64,000 bases of DNA from Strongylocentrotus droebachiensis (GCA_035222895.1 JAVYIG010000060.1:806001-870000); one strand, 5' to 3'; shown: positions 1 through 11,843, numbered from the stretch's first letter. A program made the numbers and translations. The notes: generated by a model not told the origin, from the sequence alone.

Positions 1-24
1 AAAAATAATTTCATTACCATGAGG

Positions 25-315
25 TTAAATATATTTTGTTAAACTGAGGCTTAATGCAATTGTATTTGCAAGACCTTCAGTGTCCTTTATATTTTGCATT
101 TGCCTCAATATTTTCCGTAACTCGGAACTCGATGAGCAACAGTGTATAAAGTGATAATTACCTTCTTCAACTATGCTGAACCTGATTTCCACTTCATTGT
201 CAGTCCCTTGTCTTATGTTGTAGCCTAAATTCTTGTTAATTTTGACATTTTTCGAATCGGTGGGGATATACGCAGTACGCTTATTCACGTGATGCAATGA
301 TTGCTCTTTGATAAC
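25..315 (-). CDS. Last exon of the Death-ZU5 gene
   Basis: The acceptor TTTTCAG precedes 96 codons and a TAA stop at 25-27. The segment contains VEIRFSIVEEGNYHFIHCC and a basic helical stretch (SELRKILRQMQNI). No known domain is recognised after the UPA-like part, unlike UNC5 and PIDD, which end in a Death domain; here the Death-like domain is at the other end. Confidence 0.7.
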   Translation of the reverse strand, partial: VIKEQSLHHVNKRTAYIPTDSKNVKINKNLGYNIRQGTDNEVEIRFSIVEEGNYHFIHCCSSSSELRKILRQMQNIKDTEGLANTIALSLSLTKYI

Positions 316-3300
316 CTGAAAATGTAGAATATACACAAGAAGAAAATATTAATACAGTTTCATAATAAGAACAACAAGTACTTATTAAAGGACAAATATA
401 CATCAATATGCGACTGAAGTCACGTTCAAATGATTTATATTTAACAAATAACATTGGGAGAGAAACTGACAGAAATAAAAGAAAAAAAGTGAAATATTAA
501 AGAAAAAGTGGGAAAAAGTGGTAATTAGGTTATATAAGGTAATGCAAATGTACAAGTATGTAGGTCAAACGTGAGAGAGAAACTAAATAAAGTAAATGAG
601 GGTAGAGGCCAAATGAAAAAGCAGGATGAGGAGAATTCAAACAATTGAGAATTTCGGAGAAGAAAATAATGAAATAGATGTACACTCATATGAAACATTT
701 ATACAGTAAGCTAAACACTATAACAGTTTATATTTAAACATAAATCATGATATTAATCAAATCATTTTCAGACCTTATGGAAAGTAGACGAAATAAGCAT
801 AAGACAAACTGGGTATTAAACCGACTAGTAATTAAACTTAACTACCAATAGATCAATAATAAATTGTTTCTTTTATAGCGCTATATCCATTTTACAATGG
901 ATCAAAGCGCTTTACAAAACAAATAAATCAATGAATTAAAATTTAACCAAAATATGATAACAAATGTAATGCAGTTAATTGCAATGTAAATAAGTGTGTT
1001 TTGAGATGTTTCTTAAATATCAATGGGTTATTAGACTAACATGACTATTACCTTAAATAGTCATTAAACTAAATGATAAGTAGTCAAAATGATTATAAGA
1101 CCATGTGAATTCTAGGCGGGCGGGATGTAGACAAAATTAAAGTAGACTTATTGGTAGTAGACGAACTGATTGTATACACAGCTGCAATTTAACCTGCTTG
1201 AAGCGTGACATCGGTACAAATTTGTTTTACAAATCATTTACAAAGGTAAAGGGGATGTTATTAAAACATTTCAATACTTAACACATCCTATGAAAATGCC
1301 ATCTAGAACAGAGATCTTTTCATTTAAGGGCAGCAAATATGTCTCTAATTTGAGTCCAGGGCTAAGCCCCCAGGACCATTCTTAAAGGTATAGGCCAGTT
1401 CTGGTCATGCGATTGCATTGTGAAAGAAACGTTGTTGAATCGACCAGAAAAGGTTGATCATCTAGCATATACGTATTGGTGTGTACTGCAAGGTTCTAGA
1501 ATCATCAGAATGATAAGAAATTTTGCCCAGTATTGGTAAAGTTACAAGCACTGTACACAGAAATATGTATATGGGACTATGCGATATATATCCAGTCCGG
1601 ATCGATGTGATAATTTACAAAATATATCAATTAGTAGGCGGTTTCCGGGCAAAAGGTGTATCATCACGTCTTAGTCAAAACATATTCTTTCACATTATTT
1701 GTAATAAGAGCTTCCATTTCATTTTTGAAAGGGGGAGGGGGCGTTTTCAAAACTGGTCTATACCTTGAACAACCTGTTATGTAATTTAATCAATCTATCT
1801 AAACATCCTCTAGAACAATTTGACCGAAATCTGTGCAGGAGTCGAAATAGGTATACAAATATTTGCGTAGGTTAAAAATATTGATTGGGAAAATAAGGTT
1901 TGGCATATCTTACTAGAAGTCCTATATTAGGTGGACATTTTCTTTGCAGTATAATCAATTGTTTTTTGTACTTCAAATTATCATCTAGTATATGAACCTA
2001 TAAATACTTAAATTATGTCAATATTTCAATTTCATTCTGACCTATAGAAAACCTTGACATGTCGGAAATTTTAGAGTCGCTGCCTCGAACTAAAAATCTC
2101 TTTTGTTGCCTTCATTATTGCTGTTGGGGTCTTTCCCATTCGTGGAAGGGATGGGTTAGGGGACGGTTATTGGACGTTCAACTTTAAAACATCGGCCGTG
2201 GTATTGGAAATCTGCTAACAGTTCCATTTAGCCGAATCTAAACCTGCTTTTTCGATACCTGTTTGTACGTGTATATGAAATATCAGTATGCATGATATAT
2301 TTATATGATAATAAATAGAGTTTTTGACCTCACCTTAGTTGCTTTCTCCTCCTCGTCCTCGAGGTATTTGATTGTTATATCCCCATAGTACCACCTCACG
2401 AAGAACTGTTCTGATGGGAAAATGGTCCTGTATCCAGTTATCGCATCCTGTAAGTTACAACATTGTTTTACATTTTATTTTAATGCTTCGTCTTGGCAAA
2501 TGCCCTATATGTGACATAAATACATAATAAGCAATTAAATGAAAATTTGAACATGATCTGATAAACAATAAGAAAGGTTTTTTTTTCTCAACAGTTTTTA
2601 TCACTATACGTAAGGGAATTTGAAAATTATTAAATCAGTAATGTCACTGTTATCAGCTGTGATTATACCCCCGAATTTGTTCGAGTTGGTGAAGTACAGT
2701 TAAACCTGAGTATACCGACGCAACCGAAACAGAAACAGATAAGTATCCCATTTCTTTTCTAATAACTGCCCTTTTCCAATTTTGTTACCGACTGTTGGTT
2801 CGAAAGTGTGCCATTTTGCGGTCATACCTAGCCATGTCTAGTTTCAGTAGTAACAAGTATACTATTTCCATCACAAGTTAAGTTTGGAGGGGTGGGGGAG
2901 GCAGAGAATTAATAATAGTAATAATAATAGGTTATTCTTATATAACGCTTTTCAGGACCGCAGGCCCTCTCAAAGCGCTTTACAGATATCTGATTCAGGC
3001 TAATCCGCACACAATATGCAGTTTATAGAAATATAACCGTGCTCGTTTCCAGTGCTAAGTATCTCTACTCTAGATGAGTCAATTTGATTTCAGAAGTTCG
3101 CGTTAAAAAAAAAAAAAAAAAACGTTTGCTCTATTTAACTCATGCCCTCTTGAAGATAATAAATTGGTCTTTTAACGAATTTAAAGGTTGAGACAGTGAG
3201 GAGTTTTCACACTAAAGGCAACAGCGTTCCAATTGCCAAATGTCATACAAAAAAAAAGAGACAAGATTAATATGTGATATGACAAGATACTTCTGTTCAC

Positions 3301-6300
3301 TCTCATCTCCTCGAAGAAATATATTTAGTATAGCCTCGCTAACATGTGCGCTTATTTGAATCGAAAGAGAGAAATATCTTGTCGAACGTATCCCAAAACT
3401 CACTCGCTACGCTGGCTTGCGTTTATAATAATACAATTAAGCATCGAAGATGTAATGCTGCCAGCTTAAATGCTGTTGCAGCGTTGTTATCATAATGCGA
3501 TGTCACAGAAGTTTAATATACAATAGTGTATATTTCATTCAATAGTGTATGGCGTTAAATGAGCATATGTAGGATGCTGGTTGTAACGTTTTGGGCCTAA
3601 AGGTAATACAACATTTTAGTATGGGGTCATGGATTTGGTTCAAATGAACATATTGGAAGCAAATGTGATCATACAATATTCGGTGATCGTTGTCGCGGTT
3701 GAAATCGAGTCTAAAGTTATGCAATTGTAAATAGCTCCCTCTCAAGGTCAATATATTAATAAAGTTACAAAACAATGTTTCTTGACCGATTAGCTATTCC
3801 TGTTTGGAAATTATATATCACAACTGCATATTGTGAGATTTTCATGGTCGCATCTACCATTGTAAGGCTGTAGGAGCTATTTGAAATTTATCAACATTTA
3901 CCGGGAGCACCGGTACATTTTTTTATTCAATTTTTCTCGAAAGCAGAAGTGTTTTAGGGGCTAAATTTTCTAGTGCTTATAATACATCCATAGGGGTATC
4001 GAAAAATATCAAAATTGTAAAGAATCTCTACCCACCCAATTTTCAAAATTTCCCAAAACTTTGTATTACCCTTAACTCTTATCCTGCCACAGGGCTAATC
4101 CCCCCAGTGCCAGATTTATAACGAGATAATCGGATTAACGCGATGGTACTAACAATAGAGCGTGCAAAACACTAGGCACAGTCCAATAGGCATGAACAAT
4201 AACTGCTATTACGAATGTTTGCTAGCATGCAAGAAGCAGCGTAACAATAGCGTGCACGCAGCCTCATGGCAGGCTATGAGTTAACAAGCCTGGTTTCCAT
4301 TTACAAATCTGCGCTTTTGGCGGCGTGCAAACCTTTTTGACGGAAAAAAAGGTATATTTGCGCCTCTGCGCAGTTTTGTATAATTACAAAGTATGTGCAC
4401 ACTGAATATTGTATTGTTAAAAAGACAAGTTTGCGGGTGCCTGAGATTGTATACATTGATTAAAGTGAGTAAATTGCTATATCCCTTGTGGTGCACATGG
4501 ATGGTTATGTTATGAGGCCTCGGCACTTAGCTTCAGCAATGTATGGCTTTAAGCAGCTCGCCCGATCGCCCTGTGTATCTCAGAATTGCGAAGCTAGACA
4601 GCGTGGAAGATGTCCAGGGAGATGCTGCTATAGGGATGCCCCTGAGGCCTGATTGTGTGCCAGGGATGCCCCTGATGGTGTGCCTGGGATGTTATTTGTG
4701 TTTGGTTTCTCGCCTGTATGCCGGGGGTTTGGGTTAGCCAGCCTTCCGCTCGGCGGTTATGCAGGGAGCAGAACATTAGCTCGTGACTGGAAATGTCTTA
4801 CTGACTGGAGGCATTTTCGGGGGTCGGGCTTTAACGCCGGTGGTCCGGTTATAGCTATGCTAGGTGCCGAAAGTTCAAGTACATATTTGGATTCATCGTT
4901 TTAAAGTTATGATATTATGTCAATGAAAATTCCACTAATATTAGTAGAATGTTAAATCCACAATCAACCGCAAAGATGTGCGTTGTTGTCTGTCAGGTGC
5001 GGGCTCAATCTCTTGGTTACAATGATAACAATAACAACAAAAAGTATACTGTTAATGTATTTGATACTTACTGTTGCATGTGTTCTTCCCTGCATATATT
5101 AGTAAATTTGAGTATTTATTTGATATTAATATAGGCTGTTCAAAATGATAAAAAAGGTCCTATTGATTGAGACCAAGTTCTATGAAAGCCTATATACATT
5201 GAATCACTGAAGCACGAATCACAATTCAACTCTTAAGGGATTTCAGACTAAATACATGCAAATGGCCTGACCCACATTCGATCCATCAGCCGAAATATGA
5301 TACAACGTGATCATATTGCTCCGTTTAGTCTCATTTCACGACGCCCCCTATCGTCAGAGCATGGTCAGCGTCAGCAGCCTAACATGTTAGCATATGGACG
5401 TTTTTTTTAAAAATCGTTAAAAATTCATTTTTTGTTTAAACGAAAAGCACATCCACCCCGACGTACGTTATCACTAGCTCTTTCATTTGAGCCCTCATGT
5501 CTCATTGACTTTTGAAAGTTCACCCACCGTAATTTTTTCAAAATAGGTTGCAAGCTCGTCATTCCCTATAATACACATGTGAAACAAGTCTAACTTTGGA
5601 CTCAGTTTACCAAGCGATTTGAAGATTATAGGTCGAGCACACGAAACATAAAACGCATGAATTATCATAGATCACTTCTGCCTATTTCATTATGTCCATT
5701 TCATCCAACCCCCCACCGTAATTTTTTCCATTAAGTAAAAGCAAACATTTTGCCGAGTTTAGCAAAAACATGAATATTCATGAACGGTCAGACAATACAG
5801 CCTTTTAGTACGTAACGTATAGTGAATGGGAATGTGCGATGATCCGTACAGGAGGTAGAGGTCAGTGGTTTGTGCTGGCAATGTTCACGCGAGCGAAAAT
5901 GAGACAATCGGAGCAATATGTTTGAAAACACTTTGTAAATACCCTGCTGTAGGACAACCGTTCACAAATATTGTGAAAAAAGGGTTAATCTTCATCATGT
6001 AATAGCTTTCAAAGTGATATTGGTTATGAATTTTTAATCATGAGCTACCTACAATGGGTACACTTCTTTTTTGACATGCACTGTATAATACACTTCTTGT
6101 AAAAGCTCAATAGTAATAAATATGTGGTGTTCAAAACTTGATATCAATTTGAGCATATGGTTGAAATTATAGTACATGTATTGAAAAAAGGGTAATGGTG
6201 TTATATATCTATACTAGTTCGCATGTGATGAAACGTTTTGTAATAACCCGTCATAACCATAGAAAGGGCCTTTACATACCGCTTCCGTGTCACCGTCGGA

Positions 6301-9012
6301 ATCCTTGAAGTGAATGAAAAATACAGTCCGTTGCAGGTTGACATAGGGTGTACAGATAAGTCGTTTGCCGACAAAGAATTTGGTTAAGAGCGCCACGATC
6401 CACCATTCAGAGAAATGATCGACGTACAAGTCGAGATCATGCTCTCTTATGACACATCGGGGAGCCCCAGCGTCAGTGGATGCCATCCTTGTAAACTTGA
6501 CTTCACCTTTGTAATTCCATGATAATTTATCAGTAAGATTGTGTAAAAAATCAGAGCTAGTATTGCTGAACTGGTGAATGAATGACATAATAAAGCAAGT
6601 ACAGAAAAGGATTGTAATAAGGGAATTAAGGCGAAACAAATTCAAATTGGATAAGAACAGAAGAAAACAATTTAAGAGGACCAATTCAACAAGAACGTAC
6701 TCAGGCATTACGTACTTATTATGTATTTATTGTATTAAAAAAATCATGTTTTTATTGGTCTAAGCAGTAGAATATAAACCCCCACCCATGTTTGGTTAGG
6801 CTTTAATACGTGATTCCACTGTGTATAGTAAAGCCTACGGTTTACGTGCTTACACGCACACCCTCACATGTCACTGTGTTCGATAAATGTAATATTGAAA
6901 ATGTTTTGAATCATGAATTGCATAAGTTATATTATTGGATGAATTGTAATAAGTTTAAAATAAATTGTACTAAGACAGTTAGTATGCTGATAGGCACTAA
7001 ATGTATGTTGAACAGACACAGAAGGTTAAACTTAACCATTAATGATAATGATATTGTTCAAGTTGACAAATTTCAATATCTAGGTATTTGTATTGATTGT
7101 GAATTAAAACGGAATATACACATTGATGAATTATGTAAACGGCTGGAAAACTGATTAGTTTCTTAGGAACATTGCGTAACTTTGTTCATGAGACTGGGTT
7201 AAAACGTGTATATAATGCCGCAATTATGCCGCATTTTGATTATGGTGACGTGTTATGCCATTCGGGCACTACTCAAATAGACACGTTACACAAATTACAG
7301 AACAGGGCTGGTATAATTATTCTTAAATATAAATTATCTGAACATAGCCCAATTAGTTAATTCCAGATATTTTAAATTGGGACATTTTACAAAATAGACA
7401 AGTTAGGCACAGTTATTCTTTGATGTACACCAGGGGCGTACGCAGGATTTTTTCAAGGGGGGGGGGGGGTAAAATATTTTGCTCCCGAAAAGTCGCTCAG
7501 TGGGGGGGGGGGGGGGGGGGGGGGGTAAGCGGACACTTTTTTTGATTTGTTTTGGTCTCGAAATTTCAAAATTTGACATTTTTTTTTCGTTGGGGGGGGG
7601 GGGGGGTTAGGTCACCTTTTTTAGGTTAGCCGTGGGTATAAATTTTATTTTAATTTTTTTTGATAATAAACAAAAACAAAAAACAAACAAAGGGAGGGGG
7701 TTTGAACCCCCTAACCCCCCTCCCCCCTGCGTACGCCCCTGATGTACACAATATTCCACGATTTGGCACCCCCCACAAATGCAATAAATTATCAATAATT
7801 CATTGCATCCCCCCCCCCCTCCCCGCGGTCACCAAAATAAAATAAAAATCCTCTGCATGGACATGCATTATGGCTCAAGGCATGGACACACAGAAGATTT
7901 GTTTATGTTGGGGACCGGGGGGGGGGAGGGGGGAGGGAATTCAATGAATTATTGATAATTTATTGCATTTTCCTTGTTTTGTTTTTATTTGTGGGAACTG
8001 CCCCCTTACCCTAGCCCCAGCTGCGTACAGTCATGGTTCAGTGGCAAAACAATGGCCTTGTAACTGTGAGGCCCCAGGATCAAAATCGTGTCGATGCGCT
8101 AAATTAGTGCCCTTTTGTGGGGCATTAATCCTCATTTATGACTTAAGGGCGTAGGTCCCCTATTCGAAAAGCATAGTAGCATACACATGTTTTAGTAGTC
8201 GTGCAAACAAATACTGGCCAATTATTATTAAATAAAATCTGAGAATGTATACTATTATCTAGATCTATTAGGAATAAATCATTGTCAAAATAATTCCATT
8301 AACTCTTATCCTGCCATGAGACTGCTAGCGCGCTATTGTTATAGTGCCATGTGCACGCGAGCGTGCTATCGATTGAAAGCCACGTTCATGCTAGCGAGCC
8401 ACCGCTACGGTGCTTCGTGCGCGCTAGCGCGCAGATGTAATAACAGTTATTGTTCATGCCCATTGCACCGTGCTGAATGCTTTTGCAGCGCTATTGAAAG
8501 TACCATCGCGTGCATCAGATTATCGGCTTTGGATTACGCGTCTTTGTATACAACAGTCAGATTGGATTTTCTCGAGTAATTCAGCGATTTGTTTTTTGTA
8601 AAGATTTAAATAACACGCACTTGAACCAACCTTAAAATTAACTTGGCACGCAGGAGATTAGCACTGTGGCACAATAGGAATTATCACTGTGGCACTGGTT
8701 GCATTGTATGGGTGGCAGCTTAAGAGTTAATAGGGGTAAAAAAAAAAATCCCAACGTTATGAGCGACAGTGTATAATAAATGTGGTGATACCAAATATTT
8801 GGTAATTTTGAACCAGCCGTAGAAAAACGAGCCTTATACGTTTTATTCTAGCCAATGCCAATATTCGCTTTTTGTTGGTTTTTTCGTGTTGCTTATAATA
8901 CGCGCAACCGGCCTTCCCGTGTATTGTTATATTTGTTAATTAATAAATTAAGGATCACCGTATTTCTTTGGAAAGTGGAGCTGAATTGGAATGATCGTAT
9001 TTAATCTTAATT

Positions 9013-9045
<33 letters not shown>

Positions 9046-10701
9046 GGGGGGGGGGGTCTTAAATTACCTTTATAGCAATTTTAGATTCTAAAAGGGCGCA
9101 AGAAATGTCATAGATATGAATAAGAGCAATTACCATGCACTTTGAAGCGGTCTTAACAAGAACTCAGCTATCCCTTTCAAGAGAATTCCGCAGAGTTGCA
9201 CTTTCTTGACAAGAGATCTTTATTTGTCATTGCAGAATGCATAAGTATTAATATATTTTTCTTTATTTGTTTTCATTACTATAATACGATTTAATGTTAG
9301 GACGCGTAATCTACGATTACAAATTCTTTTCCTTGTTCTTCTTCTCCTTCTCTTTTTTGTTTTGCTCCTTCTTGTTCTAGTAATCTCCATTGGGCTATGC
9401 AGTCATCCGGCCTATTACAAAGATAAACTAAATATTGCAAGCGCTGATCATGTTGAATGAGATATGATAGGAAATGGGCAGTATATGCATCAGGAGTAAT
9501 CTTTGGAAGTTTTCTAGATCGGCCTTTGGCCTCGGATACACTGTAAAAGAAAAAATAGTAGCTTTGGTGTAGTGTGGTTTAATTATACAATCATGATATC
9601 GCTTGATTTTGCGGTTAACCGTTATTAAAAAGGTTAATGGTTAATGGTCTTTTCTTAAAGGTATAAACAATATCTCATTTTCCAATTAACTAAAAAAGGA
9701 TATCCTAACAGCGCAACAGGGTATCCATCAAATTAAAGTAGAGATTACGAGAGGTAAACCTCTTTATTACCGTTGTGGCGAGTGTAGAACACTAATTCAG
9801 CTTTCTCCGGCTTAGTAAACCGTGCGCTATGTCCAACAGTGATTTTGACAGGGGAGCTAAATGTTTGTCCAGGGGGTGACATTTTTAGCCCAACTGAGAT
9901 AATTGCTTCGTTTTCGTTAAGAAGTAGCTCAGGAGGTGATTCGGGAAGGGATAATATGTTGATGTGTTCCTTCTCGCATGGGTCACCCGGTGGAATGGTG
10001 ATGTCGACATGTCGACCCATGATGTTGTCAACCCGGCTATGGCTCTGTTCGTCTCTGTACGAAGAATCCGTCCTCAGAACGTCTGTAGATTGTTGCCTTT
10101 CCTGTTGGACATACTGCGAATCAGAGGTGCTCAGTCGGTCCCCCACCATCACATCCGTGTTTGTTTTGCTCACGACGTCTTGAGTTTGTGTTGTTTCTAC
10201 ATTTGTTATATAAATTATGAGAATCTGAATCTGAACGTGACTAGCAGAAGAACAATTAAAGGGCAATGAATTCAGTCTTAGTTATGACATTCTTTTTCCA
10301 GAAATAAATGTTTCCTCAAATCATCACCAAATCTCATAAACATGCATTTTTAGACCAGTTGACAACTGACTATGTATTTACTTGTCAATGACCTAAACCA
10401 TACAAGTTGCTAATATTACTGAACAATGACACCTACCCTCCATTTCCAAGGTTTCCGCGTGTACTTCTTTAGCCTTGATGGACTTCCATATTTCGTCGAG
10501 GTGACAGTTTGCGTTTATTGGATGCGCTTGCTTCCACAGACTGATCATTTTGAGCATAGCTCTTTTGTTTTGAGTTCCAGCGAGATGAGGATCATGTGAA
10601 CTTGATGTTTCAGCGGTGCGACTTCGGAATTGAATTTCATCAAGGTCACTATGAGATAAGCCAAGAGCTGCCCCAAGGTCATAGTACTGAGAAATTGTAA
10701 T
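25..10701 (-). CDS. Death-ZU5-UPA-like adaptor protein, five exons (10437-10701, 9771-10196, 6280-6506, 2334-2447, 25-315)
   Basis: Five minus-strand exons join in a continuous frame of 440 codons plus stop, each with GT donor and AG acceptor. The order is a Death-like helical region (residues about 1-85), a Ser/Thr/Gln-rich linker, a ZU5 domain (about 149-230, with DITIPPG and KMSPPGQTFSSPVKIT), a UPA-like segment (about 231-306), and a divergent C-terminus. Proteins with Death, ZU5 and UPA modules (UNC5, PIDD, ankyrins) act as cytoplasmic or receptor-linked signalling adaptors; this role is inferred by family. There is no transmembrane segment in these exons. An in-frame ATG at 10722 could be the start, but an acceptor-like AACAG precedes 10701, so upstream exons are equally possible. 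Introns carry MITEs and LINE debris. Confidence 0.8.
316..2333. other. Intron, no coding signal
   Basis: AT-rich intron between the last two exons of the Death-ZU5 gene. The only structure seen is the TTAA-flanked MITE at 1386-1765 and a short AAAGCGCTTTACA-type repeat near 900 that recurs near 2965. Confidence 0.6.
1386..1765. mobile_element. TTAA-flanked MITE, copy 1
   Basis: About 380 bp with inverted ends AGGTATAGGCCAGTTCTGG and (inverted) AGGTATAGACCAGTTTTG. It is flanked by TTAA at 1382-1385 and a mutated TGAA at 1766-1769. The interior shares long matches with 19378-19761 and 42713-42925. TTAA targets are typical of piggyBac-type transposition; the element encodes nothing. Confidence 0.75.
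2334..2447 (-). CDS. Exon 4 of the Death-ZU5 gene
   Basis: This 114-nt exon (38 codons, phase 0 to 0) lies between a CTTACAG acceptor and an ACTAAG|GTGAGG donor. It encodes an aromatic segment (PSEQFFVRWYYGDITIKYLE) followed by an acidic patch. It probably completes the UPA-like region. Confidence 0.7.
4072..4284. mobile_element. Short TTAA-flanked MITE, family shared with 8303-8726
   Basis: The left end reads TTAACTCTTATCCTGCCA and the right end, inverted, TTAACTCATAGCCTGCCA, so a TTAA duplication (4072-4075, 4281-4284) brackets about 205 bp. The same ends bound a larger copy at 8299-8730. No coding capacity is seen. Confidence 0.7.
5312..5920. mobile_element. MITE with 26-bp inverted ends
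   Basis: The left end CATATTGCTCCGTTTAGTC and the right end, inverted, CATATTGCTCCGATTGTC are followed by a shared TCATTTTCG-like block. They enclose about 610 bp without a believable ORF. The superfamily is not determined and the target duplication is unclear. Confidence 0.65.
6280..6506 (-). CDS. Exon with UPA-like segment
   Basis: The 227-nt exon enters in phase 1 directly after the ZU5 exon and ends in phase 0 at GAAGCG|GTATGT. It encodes 75 residues, including REHDLDLYVDHFSEWWIV, FFVGKRLICTPYV and FIHFKDSDGD. A beta-rich segment at this position matches the UPA domain that follows ZU5 in UNC5, PIDD and ankyrins. Similarity is by position and general pattern, so the name is tentative. 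Confidence 0.65.
6780..7430 (+). pseudogene. Non-LTR retrotransposon RT fragment (thumb and C-terminal region)
   Basis: Two frames give typical LINE RT sequence downstream of the catalytic fingers: LHKLYYWMNCNKFKINCTKT and VDKFQYLGICID in one frame, then GTLRNFVHETGLKRVYNAAI and a MPHFDYGDVLCHSGTTQ block in the next, joined by a frameshift near 7150. The catalytic DD motif and endonuclease are absent. Coding sense continues after the MITE at 7431-7741 (about 7742-7790), so the LINE remnant is older than that MITE. Confidence 0.75.
7431..7741. mobile_element. hAT-type MITE with perfect 8-bp target duplication
   Basis: The ends are CAGGGGCGTACGCAGG and its inverse CCTGCGTACGCCCCTG. The flanks are ATGTACAC at 7423-7430 and ATGTACAC at 7742-7749, an exact 8-bp duplication that fits the hAT superfamily, as do the CAGGG termini. 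The interior consists of G and C homopolymer runs and poly-T; nothing is encoded. Confidence 0.9.
7780..7967. repeat. Palindromic repeat, family copy 1
   Basis: The ends form an inverted pair (TGCAATAAATTATCAATAAT on the left; its inverse on the right), with C-rich and G-rich inner arms and a second inner hairpin containing ATGCATTATGGCTCAAGGCA. Related copies lie at 20966-21125 and 53580-53710. It is probably a non-autonomous DNA element. Confidence 0.65.
8020..8296 (+). mobile_element. tRNA-derived SINE-like repeat, copy 1
   Basis: The head contains TGGTTCAGTGG, close to a Pol III A box, and GGATCAAAATC about 40 bp later, a degenerate B box. The tail runs to TAGGAATAAATCATTGTCAAA. The whole unit recurs in the same order at 21175-21460 with many point differences. 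It follows the palindromic repeat in both places, so the two may form one composite. Confidence 0.55.
8303..8726. mobile_element. TTAA-flanked MITE
   Basis: TTAA at 8299-8302 and 8727-8730 flank inverted ends CTCTTATCCTGCCA and (inverted) CTCTTAAGCTGCCA. The interior is rich in GCGC and GCTAGC palindromes. The short copy at 4072-4284 has the same ends. The single long open frame inside (8316-8579) is Ala/Cys-rich and looks accidental. Confidence 0.75.
8760..9180. repeat. Interspersed repeat, direct copy of 17075-17470
   Basis: Blocks such as CCCGTGTATTGTTAT, AAAGTGGAGCTGAATT and the region around GAATAAGAGCA occur in the same order and orientation at 17.1-17.5 kb. This copy has an inserted poly-T/poly-G run near 9020-9055. 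No terminal structure was identified, so its class is unknown. Confidence 0.6.
9297..9540 (-). CDS. Orphan terminal exon, hypothetical
   Basis: A polypyrimidine tract and TTTTACAG acceptor precede an open frame of 80 codons ending in TAA at 9297-9299. The product contains AHFLSYLIQHDQRLQYLVYL and a highly charged Lys/Glu-rich tail ending VIVDYAS. It needs a phase-2 upstream exon, but the flanking Death and ZU5 exons both end in phase 1, so I cannot join it to them. It may be an alternative last exon or belong to another transcript. I do not recognise the protein. Confidence 0.4.
9771..10196 (-). CDS. Exon with ZU5 domain
   Basis: This 426-nt exon (phase 1 to phase 1) starts with a hydrophilic linker rich in Ser, Thr, Gln and Asp, then a ZU5 domain: DITIPPG near the start, SPPELLLNENEAIISVGLKM in the middle, then PPGQTFSSPVKITVGH. 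ZU5 domains are beta-rich modules of UNC5, ankyrin, ZO-1 and PIDD. The acceptor is AAATGTAG and the donor CACAACG|GTAATA. Confidence 0.85.
10437..10701 (-). CDS. Exon with Death-like domain
   Basis: The exon encodes DLGAALGLSHSDLDEI followed by a second helical block AMLKMISLWKQ and HLDEIWKSI, the usual pattern of Death-fold helices 2-6. It has 265 nt, enters in phase 0 and ends in phase 1 at a GTAGGT donor. The reading frame stays open upstream to 10722 (ATG) and beyond, so it could also be the first coding exon. The Death assignment rests on pattern and on the adjoining ZU5 exon. Confidence 0.75.
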
Positions 10702-11275
10702 CTGTTCAGTGATCATCAACATAAGGCTATCATGTTTTTCATTCCTATTCAGACAAGGATTGAAAGATGATGGTGTATTTTAGAAAACACCATTACTTGT
10801 CAGATACCAGCGGTGTAATAATTTAATAATATCATCAATATAGAAGTAGTTGTAGTGGTAGTAGTAGACTTAAGTAGTAATATAATATTAAAAGTACCAG
10901 TTGTTGTAGACGCAAAAGGAGACGCATACTTCACATGGACAACTTAAAATTTGTGACCAACAAATTCAAAGTGTTGAAATATAAACATATAACGTATCTG
11001 GATTTAAATATGATTTACAAAGCATCTTGCTCAATAAATTATGTATAATGTTAAAAAAGTGAAATAAGTTCTTTATCACATGGAACACCCAAGATGCTGG
11101 TAATAATATCAAATGCTTTTACGTGAGACAACGAATACATATTTTGGATGTTGTGATGTTTTTATGTTTCATCTTTTTCAAACAAAGCAATATCAATTTA
11201 TAAAGGCAAATAAAACCTGCCCAAAGTGTTAGGCCTACGTTTCAATGGTATTTTTTGCTGTTTTAATTATGAGTG

Positions 11276-11843
11276 CATGCCTTACATTTTCATAATTTTA
11301 GCAAACAAATTGGTTTTCACTGGCTGCCTGCCGTAGCAAAAAGCAGAATTGACAAAAGACTTAACTCCGTTTTGTTGACAATCAGCCATGCATGAAGTCT
11401 TTCGTCTACGGCTGACTGTCAACGATACGAAGTTAAGTCTTTTGTTAATTTCGTTTTTTGGATACGGCAGGCAGCCAGTGAAAACGAATTCGTTTAATAA
11501 AATTATGGAAATGCAAGCAATACTTTAAACAAACAGAATTTTGTTATGCCTAGCCCATTTTTCCTGATTGAGGCGTCATATGAAAGGGCAGAAACTAAAC
11601 TTGCTAGAAATGTGATTTTCACTTTGAAATTCAGATATCGTCCACCAAATTACTTATTGCTTTCCTCTCTTCAAATTAATTGTAATCACTCATGCGTGAA
11701 ATATGAATTATATAAGTTGCATCAAATGAAAGAGGAGGATATAAGCTTTACAAACATGTGTCATTTATTAATTATAACTGTGATTAAGTTATGATAAAAC
11801 ATCGATAATTCTCGGTTTCGTTTTTTTTCTGGGACGCACTGTA
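11276..11843. mobile_element. Mariner-like MITE with internal hairpin
   Basis: The right end is an inverted TACAGTGCGTCCCAG terminus, followed inward by AAACGAAACCGAGAATTATC; the same end occurs at 19320. The first 245 bp (11276-11520) form a long imperfect palindrome with arms carrying ACTGGCTGCCTGCCGTA and its inverse. Part of the element recurs inverted at 53240-53460. A TA next to the terminus fits Tc1/mariner-type insertion, but the left terminus was not found. Confidence 0.6.

Larger units (their letters stand above)
2448..6279. other. Intron with MITEs, otherwise unremarkable
   Basis: Intron of the Death-ZU5 gene. It holds two MITEs (4076-4280 and 5312-5920), an AAT-rich microsatellite near 2910, and a poly-A stretch near 3104. 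Short open frames near 3.2, 3.5 and 4.3-5.1 kb show no domain or codon pattern that I trust. Confidence 0.55.
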
